NCBI GenBank assembly: GCA_024529925.1
Contig: JAFEUB010001068.1
Span: 1,048,001 to 1,112,000, forward strand
Length of the DNA: 64,000 bases
Origin: Ophthalmolycus amberensis
Taxonomy: Eukaryota; Chordata; Actinopteri; Perciformes; Zoarcidae
Direction: 5' to 3'
The position numbers were made by a program, and so were the translations under genes. Below are positions 1 to 13,500 of this stretch, one piece after another. How positions within the stretch are numbered: position 1 is the stretch's first letter; each line of letters opens with the position of its first letter. The notes under the pieces were generated by a model, which was not told the DNA's origin, did no database searches, and saw only the letters and a list, made by a program, of their open reading frames with translations.

Positions 1-180
1 GTTATTAATCTTAGTATTTTACTGACTAAGATCACATGAGCTGGAAACTGGTCAGAGTTTAAAACCAATATGTCCAACTGAATGCAAGCTATTAATCTAA
101 CTTTTCTCTTTGCTTGGGTCCCTGAAGAATATTGTCTTAGAAAGCAACTTGCAACTGAACTCATTAAACATCTTTCTTAC

Positions 181-862
181 CATAATAGCAGACAGCTGGA
201 CGTGTATACAAACAGATGATGTCATTCCAGAGCCCATCTGATGCCATCCAAGTGCAGACCTCGTTGTAGTTCTTATTGTTAGGGTCATTTGTTTTCCAGT
301 TACTGAACTCATTACTGAAGTCTGCATTCCCCAGTGCCCACTTCCACCCTTCCATGTCATCATGAAGCCCTATCCACGTGTAGTTTCCAACGCCCTGCAC
401 TACACTGAGCAGCCTGTCGTTGTCGCTTTGATGTTCTACGGTGGCGAGGTCAGTGAACTTCTCTCTGCAGTAACTCTGAGCGTCGGTCCAGGTCTTCAAC
501 ATCTCTACATAGTGGTACTCTCTGATGACGCTTGTTGACCGAGCAGACAGCACTGATGGATAAAGGACTGTTTTTACTTTACACTCATTTATTCTTTAAC
601 CATGCAACAAAAAACGCCATTGTTAATGTAAAAACGATCACTTTTACATGGAGACCGTCAGAAAAAGAATGTGATTCAATTCTGTAAAAATGTTGATACA
701 ACCGTTTGAGCTGATGTTACATTGGCATGCATTATACTGTAACGTGTTCATGTTACTTCATCAACCTACTCTAAATATGTGTGACTGACTCCTTCACACA
801 CAACATTCACAGACATTTCTCTGACCTGAGAGAGTGAGCACAAACAGCAGCGTCGTCTTCAT
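181..862 (-). CDS. C-type lectin, array unit 1 (partial, cut by the left edge)
   Basis: First two coding exons of a secreted C-type lectin. Exon 1 (826-862) follows a tttgcag acceptor and encodes the start of a signal peptide, MKTTLLFVLTLS. Exon 2 (181-552, phase 1 at both ends) completes the signal peptide and encodes most of lectin domain 1 (CTLD1), including WIGLHDDMEGWKW and conserved cysteines. It ends at a gtaagaaag donor. The Ca2+/sugar loop reads NDPN with WND downstream, so this unit keeps the WND triplet but has Asp where mannose-type lectins have Glu of EPN. The second domain and C-terminus lie left of the window, because positions 1-180 match intron 2 of the other units. Expected length by analogy with units 2-4 is 319 aa. 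Gene identity is sure at family level only; the layout matches fish proteins named macrophage mannose receptor 1-like or CLEC20A-like. Confidence 0.87.
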
Positions 863-1301
863 CCTGCAAATAGAAACATGGAAACTTTGTGCAGTTGTTT
901 TTTTACAGAAAATAGTTTTTACTAAAAGTAAAAAATGCTGGAGATTCCTTCGAATGTACATAAACACAGTCAAAATTAGGCAATTTTTAAACTGTGTTAA
1001 TTCCTACCTTATGGCATCATGGTACTCTTTTTATTTGTTGTGCTTTTAAATTCCTAATAAAAATCAAATCCATTCAAATGGGATTAGTGATGAGAAACAT
1101 TTTGGAAATGCAAGTTTTAAATCGAGGAATGAGCTTAATTATTGGCATATAAGGTGAAACTTAAATGACCTCAAACTTCACAACTAGATCACTCATAGAG
1201 TACATATAACAGGTCTAAAAGTTGTTTAGTGAGGTAAGCCTATCAAACTCAAAGAAGAAGATAGAAAACATCAAAGAAAGGAAGAAGATCATCAAGCCTA
1301 C

Positions 1302-1390
1302 CTCAGAAAGTTCCAGCTCTTGTTCCTCCACTTTGTTTCAGCACATCTCAAACCTTCAGGTAGTATTCACTTACTTTTATTCACTTTCTC
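1302..1390 (-). promoter_or_regulatory. Candidate promoter and 5' UTR exon, lectin unit 1
   Basis: On the minus strand a TATA-like GAATAAAAGTAA (1371-1382) lies about 30 bp before a short putative non-coding exon. That exon ends in CTTTCTGAG followed by a gtaggc donor, with its last base at 1302. Downstream, exon 1 begins after a consensus acceptor one base before the ATG, so an upstream 5' UTR exon is required. Octamer-like ATGCAAAG and CTTTGCAT sequences lie further upstream. No transcript evidence is available. Confidence 0.45.
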
Positions 1391-2239
1391 TCCTCCGTCT
1401 CCAAGGTAATTATGCAAAGTAATGTTATTGATTTGATCCTGACTTTGCATTAAAGGATTAAGAAACATACAAATCAAGGTGGAGAAATTGAGCTTGTGAC
1501 CTTAAACTCGGTCACGAGCCAACAGGCATGAAAGCAACTTGTATTAGTATAAAGAGTAGTTATATGATAACGTCAGTTTGGAGAATGTCTATCAAACCAG
1601 CACCTGCATATCTTGATGAACTGGAGAGGCTGGAGCCTTTCCCAGCATGCACTGGTGGAGGAACACAGACAGATACCCGAACAATTCATTACAGAGCTTT
1701 TTGTTGATTGAGGAGTTCATACATTCACTTTGAGAATTGATAGAAACCTTCATTATGAACATTATTATTCATGTGTTTTTAAAGTAGCAAATGTTCCTCA
1801 AACTAGCATGTGTTTGAGCCTTTGGTACCATAGTTTAACATTTACCATCTGGTAACGTTGACTGTGAAATATATTTGGTTGCTGTCAGTGGTTTTGGAAA
1901 TACTAAAGTAATTATGTAAAACCCAAACTCTTCATCCCACTTGTCATTCATTAGCAGAGCTTGAACTCTAATTTCCATGCACTATCAGGTGGTCAAATGA
2001 AGCATCCGACCTACTGCTCCAGAGTCATTCACATCATTAAAAGGGACATATTATACAAATTGTCAGGTTCATTATTTACATTTTGTTGATCTACTAGAAC
2101 ACACTTGCATGCTGTAATATTTAAAAAACACTTGATTCTTCTCATCCTGTCTGCCAGTCTGCTTTGATTGGTCACTATTTCTGTCAAACAACCGTTGTCT
2201 AAACAGCTCTACTAGTGGCAGCCGGGCCTCAGTGTGTCT

Positions 2240-3790
2240 GAGGGTTAGACTTTTTTAAATGATGATTTATTCATTGACACTATTAAAAAACTAGCAAAAT
2301 AACTCGTCAGTTGTGGCTTAAACAATGATTAAAAGCTAAAATAGGATTTTTTAAATTTAACGTCACACATGTTGCTATTAAAAGAAGTAAAGGAACTAAA
2401 GAATCTGACTTGGTGCACAAACTTGACCTTTTATTAACAAAAGAAAATATTACTTTGGAAGAAATCTTCACCCGCACCCTCAGATCATCAAACAGCTCGC
2501 TCCTCCGGGTCCCCAGCACCAAGCTCCGCACCATGGGCGACCGGGCCTTTGGCTTGGCAGCTCCACGCCTATGGAACAGTCTCCCTGACCACCTAAGGGC
2601 AACACAGACACACTGGTCTCTTTTAAAACTGGCCGAAAAAACTTTTTATTCAGGAAGGTGTTTCTGACCTAAATCAGTGTCAGTTATTTCTTTTGTGTTT
2701 CTGTTCATTCACTGTTTTTTTATGCTTACTCGTTCATTTATTATAGTTTGTTTTAACTATGTTTTTTACTGTGTACTGGCTCTGTGGCACTCTGAGATTT
2801 TTTTAATGAGAAGTGCGTTACAAATAGAATGCATTATTATTATTATTATTAGAAGAACTCGAATTGAAGGACATTCAGCTACAACTAGATCAAATGTATT
2901 TAGACTTGACATAAGAAGTGTTCATTAGCTCAAGAGCTAAGTGGCTAGAGGAAGGGGAAAAGAACACACATCTTCTTTAAAGGAAATGATCAACTGTCCT
3001 TAATATTGACGGTGCTTCCTCCACAGATACAAAGTAATCTCCAATTTTGTCACAGCATTTTATGAAAGTTATATGAATCCAAATGTAATGCAAACAATTT
3101 ATCTGGAAAAAACGTCTATATCCCCTCAATTGATGAAGAACTTAAATCTATGAGTGACTCTCACTTGACAGCTAATCAAATCAAAGAGGCATTATTTTCA
3201 ATGAAGAAAGACTGATCCCGGCTAATAATGGTCTTTCTTTAGAATTGTAAATGCACCGTGGGAATTTATTCAGAATCCATTAATCTGAATGTACAAAGAT
3301 TGCATCAGTCGGGGAGAGATGGTAACTATGATCAAACAAATCATAATATGTGTTATCCCCAAACCCAATAAAAACCCTTTATTAATACATCAATGGCAAA
3401 ACTCTTTTAACAATAGATTATACGAGTTTGGCCTGAATATATGCAAAGTGATTAGAGAAAGGGCTGGATCCCATTATTATTTATAACAGGATTCATGAAT
3501 AATCTACATATTAGTTGTAACACAAGGATCGTTTTAGATTTGTTGGATTATACAGATGCAGTTTAAGTCTAAGACTCTTATTTAGTTTATTTAAAAGGCC
3601 TTTGACACAATATAACAAACATTTATTTTACAGTCCCTGAAAACATTTGGCTTTGGCAATAACTTTAACACGGTCAGTATGTTTCATAAAGATATGAACA
3701 GCTCGGCTATAATTAATGTAAGTACCTCAAAAGATTCCAGGTCAGTGTTTGTTCATGTTCCCTATTTATTCAAGACTTTACAAAAGGTAT
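2240..3790 (+). mobile_element. Degenerate L1-like LINE ORF2 fragment, inter-gene segment 1
   Basis: The plus strand translates in broken frames to L1-type ORF2 pieces in the right order: SRAKWLEEGEKNTSYF, a SMKKD segment, VIPKPNKNPLL, then FMNNLHISCNTRIVLDLLDY and SLKTFGFGNNFNTV. Many stops and frameshifts make it inactive, and both ends of the element are missing. It is interrupted by a second LINE fragment at 2461-2851. Confidence 0.82.
2461..2851 (+). mobile_element. 5'-truncated L2/CR1-type LINE 3' end
   Basis: Encodes the C-terminal end of an L2/CR1-clade reverse-transcriptase protein (RTLRSSNSSLLRVPSTKL, then GDRAFGLAAPRLWNSLPDHL), followed by a 3' UTR and an (ATT)n tail. This is a typical 5'-truncated retroposed copy. 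It sits inside the L1-like fragment. Clade is assigned from the conserved GDRAF/APRLWNSLP signature. Confidence 0.85.
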
Positions 3791-4311
3791 AAATACAAAA
3801 CACATAATGACTTTTTTACAAGAATTTGAACTGATTATTAACTGTGATGCCGCTCATTTACAGAATCACACATTTCAGAGCCAGAAAAAGATAAACATCA
3901 AGTTCAAAATGTAGACATTTCAAAAGACACAACAAGCGCTCATGAGACATATATGGGAATAGTTTATTAGGAGTATTAGGAATACAAATTAAATACGACA
4001 AAAACAAAACATGTTTATATTTTTCAAACTCATTTCAAACCTCCCTGCATTCTCTAAAGTCACAAGCAGAAATCTTCTTTCTTTAACAGCAAACATTTAA
4101 ATAAAGTTATATTTGCAACAGACTACAAGTGATGCAACAAACAGATGAATGATATATGAGGTTCTGTAGATACACAGCATGCAACCAAACATATTAATCC
4201 ACAAAAGCCATTTTCATCACTGATGGTGTAGAAAATATTTAGTGAAACTGAAATATGAACTGAGAGATCGTGTTGCAGTTAAAACCACGATGTCCGCTGC
4301 ACAACGAGCAC

Positions 4312-7300
4312 TCAGCCACACGGCCCTGAAAAAAAGGCAAAAAATACAAGTCATACATGTGGTTTAAAGGATTAGTTGGAAATTGTGGGCAAAACAATTA
4401 TTGTCTTTCATGTGAAAAGTCAGATAGGAAGATCAATTTCACTCTTGTATTTGTACAGCTATCATACACTTAGCTTAGCTTAGCACAAACACTGGAACCA
4501 GAGGTAAACAGCTGGGCTGGTTCTTTCCACAAATCTGTCTTGCAGCACCTCTAAAACTCACTATCATATCTTGTTTGTGCAACTTGCCAGGTTTATGCTA
4601 GCTGTGTCCCCCTGTATTAGGTCTCTGTGCTAAGCTAAGCACCTGCTGCTAATATTAACTTCACAGATATGACAGTGTTATCGATCTTCTCATCTGACTT
4701 TCATCATTGAAGCACATTTGCTCATTTTCCAAAATGTCCAACGAATGCTTCAGATATGCAATTAAAGCAACCAACCCACAAAATAATGATCTCCCCTGTT
4801 TAGTGAAATACAAAAAGTACCTTCATCTTTCTTCTTCTTTTGCTCTTTGTGAAAAGCCTGCCCATCCGTCACGGTCCAGCGGAGTTTAAAGTCTGATAAC
4901 CCATGTTTCTCCAGTTTAGCATGCAGCTGTAGAGAAACAGATAAAGTGAAATCTGTGAATATCACATCATTACCTTATAACCTTTATCACACATCTCCCT
5001 TTGCTCTCCATCCACTAATGAACATAAATATCTTACTCAGTGATTTTTTACTTTCTTGAAATGTTTAAATTGTGTTTTCTTTTGTGTATATTTTAAATCT
5101 TTATATAAAATGCACAGGCACTTGTGCACCAGTGTCCAGAATCTAAACAAACAAAATATCAAAGTTGTAAGAAAACCCTGAAACGGTGTGTTTATTGTCT
5201 CTGATGGAAGCTGCAAATGTTAACATGGCCTGCTGCCAGTAGTAACCTAGTTTACACCCAAACCAAGGAGCGCACCATCAGTTTACTGAGCTCATTTGTG
5301 GGGTTACAGGTTACTTTAGAAAACGCTCCATTCAGGACTAGCACCACCTCTGTTATGGAGCCGGTCCAGGATGCTCCTTCATGAGAGTTTAGCAAACGTT
5401 CCTGGGGAAGTTGACACTGCAAAAAAGATTGTTACCAGAGGTAGTGTTAGGTTAAACAGCTTCCAGATGACTGTACCTGCTCTAACATCTGCTGCTGGAG
5501 GGCGGGATCAGTCAGGTCGGCCTCAGACTGGAACTTCAACTTGAACGTTTGTTGCTTACGTGTAAAAACCTTTTGACAGATGAAATAGTTAGTCATGTGA
5601 CAGCCAACATCCCACCACGTTCCTGTGGTTGTGTTGACAGCAGCACAGGAGTTCACCAGCTGCCCATGTGTGTTTGGCTGGTTCTCGTTCCAGTTAGTGA
5701 AGGTTCTGGGGGTCTGGTCGGACCAGTAAGCCCAGGTCTTTCTGTGGAGACCGATCCAGGTCTTCTCTGTCAGCAGTGAGGAGATGACATTATTCTCAGA
5801 CTGGTTCCTCACACTGGCGAGGTCTGTGTACATGGACCTGCAGTACGTCCTAGCATCATGCCAAGTCCTCTTGGTGTTCACTAAAATGTAATGGGAAGGA
5901 CCTTTTTCTGAAAGAAATGAAGGACAATAGGTTGGACTGTGGGTTGGCATTTTGCCATTAAGGTAAAGAAAGTTACATTTACAGTTCAGTCACCTTTGAA
6001 GTCTCTGCAGTATTAAAAATATATATTATTAATATATATATAGTATTGTAAAACACATTTTGCTGATGTTTTTCTACTGTCCAAAACTCAACACAAAGAT
6101 GAAATAAATACGGTGTTTATAATTTTCGTTAATCATGTTCAATACAAGCTGGCAGGAGAGAGAAGTGAGGAGTGACAGAGAAAGGGACAGGCGGTGAACA
6201 CAGAGGGTGAGAGAGAGAACAGTGTGATTATACTTTTACATTTTAATTAAACGTTGTTAAAATACATTTTCAGATGTTTTATGATCAATTTAGCCTCTTC
6301 TGTATTTTCAGATTGTAGCGTTGATCATTCAATTTTCTTGTTAGCCAATTTCGGCACTCCAAACACCTTACAATGCACCTTTTGTTTTGCTGGGGGGGGG
6401 CACGCCCCTGAATACCCATAGTGAACTCAGTTTTTGGATGTAAGTATTTCCAAAACTTGACATAAGACCATAAGTCAGGCGAAGGTACCGAGTTCATTGT
6501 AACAACAATGAAGAACATTTACAGTAATGTTTTCAAAAGTGATATAAATATGCAAATGCTACATTGTAGATATTGTCAGTTGTTAGTGATTGATAGTTAT
6601 TGAAGCGTCTGTTTTTAGTGTTGCAATGTTGTCAGCACTTTGATGTTATTAATCTTAGTATTTTACTGACTAAGATCACATGAGCTGGAAACTGGTCAGA
6701 GTTTAAAACCAATATGTCCAACTGAATGCAAGCTATTAATCTAACTTTTCCTCTTTGCTTGGGTCCCTGAAGAATATTGTCTCTTCTTAGTGTTACGACT
6801 GTTAGAAAGCAACTTGCAACTGAACTCATTAAACATCTTTCTTACCATAATAGCAGACAGCTGGACGTGTACGCAAACACATGCTGTCAGCCCAGAGCCC
6901 ATCTGATGTCATCCAAGTGCAGACCTCGTTGTAGTTCTTATAGTTAGGCTCATTTGTTTTCCAGTAACTATACTCATTACTGAAGTCTGCATTCCCCAGT
7001 GCCCACTTCCACCCTTCCATGTCATCATGAAGCCCTATCCACGTGTAGTTTCCAACGCCCTGCACTACACTGAGCAGCCTGTCGTTGTCGCTTTGATGTT
7101 CTACGGTGGCGAGGTCAGTGAACTTCTCTCTGCAGTAACTCTGAGCGTCGGTCCAGGTCTTCAACATCTCTACATAGTGGTACTCTCTGATGACGCTTGT
7201 TGACCGAGCAGACAGCACTGATGGATAAAGGACTGTTTTTACTTTACACTCATTTATTCTTTAACCATGCAACAAAAAACGCCATTGTTAATGTAAAAAC

Positions 7301-7527
7301 GATCACTTTTACATGGAGACCGTCAGAAAAAGAATGTGATTCAATTCTGTAAAAATGTTGATACAACCGTTTGAGCTGATGTTACATTGGCATGCATTAT
7401 ACTGTAACGTGTTCATGTTACTTCATCAACCTACTCTAAATATGTGTGACTGACTCCTTCACACACAACATTCACAGACATTTCTCTGACCTGAGAGAGT
7501 GAGCACAAACAGCAGCGTCGTCTTCAT
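4312..7527 (-). CDS. Secreted two-domain C-type lectin, array unit 2
   Basis: Complete gene. Coding exons are 7491-7527, 6846-7217, 5477-5907, 4821-4926 and 4312-4325, total 960 nt, giving 319 aa. All junctions are GT-AG and phases agree. Order: signal peptide MKTTLLFVLTLSVLSA, CTLD1 (about residues 20-135), CTLD2 (about 137-250), then a basic tail with LHAKLEKHGLSDFKLRW and QKKKKDEGPCG at the end. No membrane segment is visible, so secretion is inferred. CTLD1 has a true mannose-type EPN (KTNEPNYKNYNE) but WAD in place of WND. CTLD2 has NENQPN and WWDVGC, a QPN form between the mannose and galactose types. CTLD2 carries all four core cysteines. A minus-strand AATAAA lies at 3963-3968. The role, Ca2+-dependent glycan recognition in innate immunity, is inferred from the family. 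Confidence 0.9.
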
Positions 7528-7964
7528 CCTGCAAATAGAAACATGGAAACTTTGTGCAGTTGTTTTTTTACAGAAAATAGTTTTTACTAAAAGTAAAAAA
7601 TGCTGGAGATTCCTTCGAATGTACATAAACACAGTCAAAATTAGGCAATTTTTAAACTGTGTTAATTCCTACCTTATGGCATCATGGTACTCTTTTTATT
7701 TGTTGTGCTTTTAAATTCCTAATAAAAATCAAATCCATTCAAATGGGATTAGTGATGAGAAACATTTTGGAAATGCAAGTTTTAAATCGAGGAATGAGCT
7801 TAATTATTGGCATATAAGGTGAAACTTAAATGACCTCAAACTTCACAACTAGATCACTCAGAGTACATATAACAGGTCTAAAAGTTGTTTAGTGAGGTAA
7901 GCCTATCAAACTCAAAGAAGAAGATAGAAAACATCAAAGAAAGGAAGAAGATCATCAAGCCTAC

Positions 7965-8053
7965 CTCAGAAAGTTCCAGCTCTTGTTCCTCCACTTTGTT
8001 TCAGCACATCTCAAACCTTCAGGTAGTATTCACTTACTTTTATTCACTTTCTC
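7965..8053 (-). promoter_or_regulatory. Candidate promoter and 5' UTR exon, lectin unit 2
   Basis: Same arrangement as in unit 1: TATA-like run at 8034-8047 (minus strand) and a 5' UTR exon whose last base is 7965, before gtaggc. The sequence is essentially identical to unit 1, so shared expression control of the paralogues is likely (inference). Confidence 0.45.
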
Positions 8054-8902
8054 TCCTCCGTCTCCAAGGTAATTATGCAAAGTAATGTTATTGATTTGAT
8101 CCTGACTTTGCATTAAAGGATTAAGAAACATACAAATCAAGGTGGAGAAATTGAGCTTGTGACCTTAAACTCGGTCACGAGCCAACAGGCATGAAAGCAA
8201 CTTGTATTAGTATAAAGAGTAGTTATATGATAACGTCAGTTTGGAGAATGTCTATCAAACCAGCACCTGCATATCTTGATGAACTGGAGAGGCTGGAGCC
8301 TTTCCCAGCATGCACTGGTGGAGGAACACAGACAGATACCCGAACAATTCATTACAGAGCTTTTTGTTGATTGAGGAGTTCATACATTCACTTTGAGAAT
8401 TGATAGAAACCTTCATTATGAACATTATTATTCATGTGTTTTTAAAGTAGCAAATGTTCCTCAAACTAGCATCTGTTTGAGCCTTTGGTACCATAGTTTA
8501 ACATTTACCATCTGGTAACGTTGACTGTGAAATATATTTGGTTGCTGTCAGTGGTTTTGGAAATACTAAAGTAATTATGTAAAACCCAAACTCTTCATCC
8601 CACTTGTCATTCATTAGCAGAGCTTGAACTCTAATTTCCATGCACTATCAGGTGGTCAAATGAAGCATCCGACCTACTGCTCCAGAGTCATTCACATCAT
8701 TAAAAGGGACATATTATACAAATTGTCAGGTTCATTATTTACATTTTGTTGATCTACTAGAACACACTTGCATGCTGTAATATTTAAAAAACACTTGATT
8801 CTTCTCATCCTGTCTGCCAGTCTGCTTTGATTGGTCACTATTTCTGTCAAACAACCGTTGTCTAAACAGCTCTACTAGTGGCAGCCGGGCCTCAGTGTGT
8901 CT

Positions 8903-10053
8903 GAGGGTTAGACTTTTTTAAATGATGATTTATTCATTGACACTATTAAAAAACTAGCAAAAGAACTCGTCAGTTGTGGCTTAAACAATGATTAAAAGCT
9001 AAAATAGGATTTTTTAAATTTAACGTCACACATGTTGCTATTAAAAGAAGTAAGGAACTACAGAATCTGACTTGGTGCACAAACTTGTCCTTTATTAAAA
9101 AAAAGAAATTACTTTGGAAATAGAACTTGAATTGAAGGACATTCAGCTACAACTAGATCAAATGTCTTTAGACTTGACATAAGAAGTGTTCATTAGCTCA
9201 AGAGCTAAGTGGCTAGAGGAAGGGGAAAGAACACACATCTTCTTTAAAGGAAATGATCAACTGTCCTTAATATTGACGGTGCTTCCTCCACAGATACAAA
9301 GTAATCTCCAATTTTGTCACAGCATTTTATGAAAGTTATATGAATCCAAATGTAATGCAAACAATTTATCTGGAAAAAACGTCTATATCCCCTCAATTGA
9401 TGAAGAACTTAAATCTATGAGTGACTCTCACTTGACAGCTAATCAAATCAAAGAGGCATTATTTTCAATGAAGAAAGACTGATCCCGGCTAATAATGGTC
9501 TTTCTTTAGAATTGTAAATGCACCGTGGGAATTTATTCAGAATCCATTAATCTGAATGTACAAAGATTGTATCAGTCGGGGAGAGATGGGAACGATGATG
9601 CAACAAATCATAATATGTGTTATCCCCAAACCCAATAAAGACCCTTTATTAATACATCAATGGCAAAACTCTTTTAACAATAGATTATACGAGTTTGGCC
9701 TGAATATATGCAAAGTGATTAGAGAAAGGGCTGGATCCCATTATTATTTATAACAGGATTCATGAATAATCTACATATTAGTTGTAACACAAGGATCGTT
9801 TTAGATTTGTTGGATTATACAGATGCAGTTTAAGTCTAAGACTCTTATTTAGTTTATTTAAAAGGCCTTTGACACAATATAACAAACATTTATTTTACAG
9901 TCCCTGAAAACATTTGGCTTTGGCAATAACTTTAACACGGTCAGTATGTTTCATAAAGATATGAACAGCTCGGCTATAATTAATGTAATACCTCAAAAGA
10001 TTCCAGGTCAGTGTTTGTTCATGTTCCCTATTTATTCAAGACTTTACAAAAGG
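8903..10053 (+). mobile_element. Degenerate L1-like LINE ORF2 fragment, inter-gene segment 2
   Basis: Copy of the segment at 2240-3790 without the L2/CR1-like insertion. The sequence runs directly from the acttggtgcac region into the GAATTGAAGGACATTCAGC region. It has the same broken reverse-transcriptase reading, including VIPKPNKDPLL. Confidence 0.82.
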
Positions 10054-10577
10054 TATAAATACAAAACACATAATGACTTTTTTACAAGAATTTGAACTGA
10101 TTATTAACTGTGATGCCGCTCATTTACAGAATCACACATTTCAGAGCCAGAAAAAGATAAACATCAAGTTCAAAATGTAGACATTTCAAAAGACACAACA
10201 AGCGCTCATGAGACATATATGGGAATAGTTTATTAGGAGTATTAGGAATACAAATTAAATATGACAAAAACAAAACATGTTTATATTTTTCAAACTCATT
10301 TCAAACCTCCCTACATGTTCTAAAGTCACAAGCAGAAATATTCTTTCTTTAACAGCAAACATTTAAATAAAGTTATATTTGCAACGGACTACAAGTGATG
10401 CAACAAACAGATGAATGATATATGAGGTTCTGTAGATACACAGCATGCAACCAAACATATTAATCCACAAAAGCCATTTTCATCACTGATGGTGTAGAAA
10501 ATATTTCGTGAAACTGAAATATGAACTGAGAGATCGTGTTGCAGTTAAAACCACGATGTCCGCTGCACAACGAGCAC

Positions 10578-13500
10578 TCAGCCACACGGCCCTGAAAAAA
10601 AGCAGAAATATAAATCATACATGTGGTTTATTAAAGGATTAGTTGGAAATTTTGGGAAAAACAATTATTGTCTCATGTGAAAAGTCAGATAGGAAGATCA
10701 ATTTCACTCTTGTATTTGTACAGCTAGCATACACTTAGCTTAGCTTAGCACAAAGACATTTTATTGTACATTTCAAATATGTTTCTATTTCCTGCACTGT
10801 GCTGACTGTTTTTGATAGTTAAGTGTTATTTGATAGTTTGTTATTTTGATCGTTAAATGTTATTGTTTATTGTTGAATGTTATGCACCTTCCGCCACGAC
10901 AAATTCCTTGCAGGTGAAAACTTGCTTGGCAATAAACGGTTCTGATTCTGATTCTGATTCTGAGACTGGAACCAGAGGTAAACAGCTGGGCTGGTTCTTC
11001 CATAAATCTGTCTTGCAGCACCTCTAAAACTCACTATCATATCTTGTTTGTGCAACTTGCCAGGTTTATGCTAGCTGTGTCCCCCTGTATTAGGTCTCTG
11101 TGCTAAGCTAAGCACCTGCTGCTAATATTAACTTCACAGATATGACAGTGTTATCGATCTTCTCATCTGACTTCCATCATTGAAGCAAATTTGCTTATTT
11201 TCCAAAATGTCCAACGAATGCTTCAGATATGCAATTAAAGCAACCAACCCACAAAATAATGATCTCCCCTGTTTAGTAAAATACAAAAGGTACCTTCATC
11301 TTTCTTCTTCTTTTGCTCTTTGTGAAAAGCCTGCCCATCCGTCACGGTCCAGCGGAGTTTAAAGTCTGATAACCCATGTTTCTCCAGTTTAGCATGCAGC
11401 TGTAGAGAAACAGATAAAGTGAAATCTGTGAATATCACATCATTACCTTATAACCTTTATCACACATCTCCCTTTGCTCTCCATCCACTAATGAACATAA
11501 ATATCTTACTCAGTGATTTTTTACTTTCTTGAAATGTTTAAATTGTGTTTTCTTTTGTGTATATTTTAAATATTTATATAAAATGCACAGGCACTTGTGC
11601 ACCAGTGTTCAGAATCTAAACAAACAAAATATCAAAGTTGTAAGAAAACCCTGAAACGGTGTGTTTATTGTCTCTGATGGAAGCTGCAAATGTTAACATG
11701 GCCTGCTGCCAGTAGTAACCTAGTTTACACCCAAACCAAGGAGAGCACCATCAGTTTACTGAGCTCATTTGTGGGGTTACAGGTTACTTTAGAAAACGCT
11801 CCATTCAGGACTAGCACCACCTCTGTTATGGAGCCGGTCCAGGATGCTCCTTCATGAGAGTTTAGCAAACGTTCCTGGGGAAGTTGACACTGCAAAAAAG
11901 ATTGTTACCAGAGGTAGTGTTAGGTTAAGCAGCTTCCAGATGACTGTACCTGCTCTAACATCTGCTGCTGGAGGGCGGGATCAGTCAGGTCGGCCTCAGA
12001 CTGGAACTTCAACTTGAACGTTTGTTGCTTACGTGTAAAAACCTTTTGACAGATGAAATAGTTAGTCATGTGACAGCCAACATCCCACCACGTTCCTGTG
12101 GTTGTGTTGACAGCAGCACAGGAGTTCACCAGCTGCCCATGTGTGTTTGGCTGGTTCTCGTTCCAGTTAGTGAAGGTGGTGGGGGTCTGGTCGGACCAGT
12201 AAGCCCAGGTCTTTCTGTGGAGACCGATCCAGGTCTTCTCTGTCAGCAGTGAGGAGATGTCATTATTCTCAGACTGGTTCCTCACACTGGCGAGGTCTGT
12301 GTACATGGACCTACAGTACGTCCTAGCATCGTGCCAACTCCTCTTGGTGTTCACTAAAATGTAATGGGAAGGACCTTTTTCTGAAAGAAAACAGAAGAAA
12401 TGAAGGACAATAGGTTGGACTGTGGGTTGGCATTTTGCCATTAAGGTAAAGAAAGTTACATTTACAGTTCAGTCACCTTTGAAGTCTCTGCAGTATTAAA
12501 AATATATATTATTAATATATATATAGTATTGTAAAACACATTTTGCTGATGTTTTTCTACTGTCCAAAACTCAACACAAAGATGAAATAAATACGGTGTT
12601 TATAATTTTCGTTAATCATGTTCAATACAAGCTGGCAGGAGAGAGAAGTGAGGAGTGACAGAGAAAGGGACAGGCGGTGAACACAGAGGGTGAGAGAGAG
12701 AACAGTGTGATTATACTTTTACATTTTAATTAAACGTTGTTAAAATACATTTTCAGATGTTTTATGATCAATTTAGCCTCTTCTGTATTTTCAGATTGTA
12801 GCGTTGATCATTCAATTTTTTTGTTAGCCAATTTCGGCACTCCAAACACCTTACAATGCACCTTTTGTTTTGCTGGGGAGGGGCACGCCCCTGAATACCC
12901 ATAGTGAACTCAGTTTTTGGATGTAAGTATTTCCAAAACTTGACATAAGACCATAAGTCAGGCGAAGGTACCGAGTTCATTGTAACAACAATGAAGAACA
13001 TTTACAGTAATGTTTTCAAAAGTGATATAAATATACAAATGCTACATTGTAGATATTGTCAGTTGTTAGTGATTGATAGTTATTGAAGCGTCTGTTTTTA
13101 GTGTTGCAATGTTGTCAGCACTTTGATGTTATTAATCTTAGTATTTTACTGACTAAGATCACATGAGCTGGAAACTGGTCAGAGTTTAAAACCAATATGT
13201 CCAACTGAATGCAAGCTATTAATCTAACTTTTCCTCTTTGCTTGGGTCCCTGAAGAATATTGTCTCTTCTTAGTGTTACGACTGTTAGAAAGCAACTTGC
13301 AACTGAACTCATTAAACATCTTTCTTACCATAATAGCAGACAGCTGGACGTGTATACAAACACATGCTGTCAGCCCAGAGCCCTTTTGGTCTCATCTCAG
13401 TGCAGGCCTCGTTGTAGTTCTTATAGTTAGGCTGATCTATTTTCCAGTAACTATACTCATTACTGAAGTCTGCATTCCCCAGTGCCCACTTCCACCCTTC

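Noticed and set aside
1222..1422. Plus-strand 66-codon frame conserved in all four units
   Set aside because: It lies antisense over the lectin 5' UTR exon and promoter, has low-complexity content and is conserved only because the units are recent copies.
2410..2667. 85-residue open frame ending WNSLPDHLRATQTHWS, possible host gene
   Set aside because: It is a chance fusion of the dead L1-like fragment with the C-terminal end of an L2/CR1 LINE protein.
3289..3486. Open frame repeated in each unit (also 9556-9753 and 16441-16638), possible small conserved gene
   Set aside because: It reads as part of an L1-type reverse transcriptase (VIPKPNK), is flanked by stops and shifts and is copied passively with the array.
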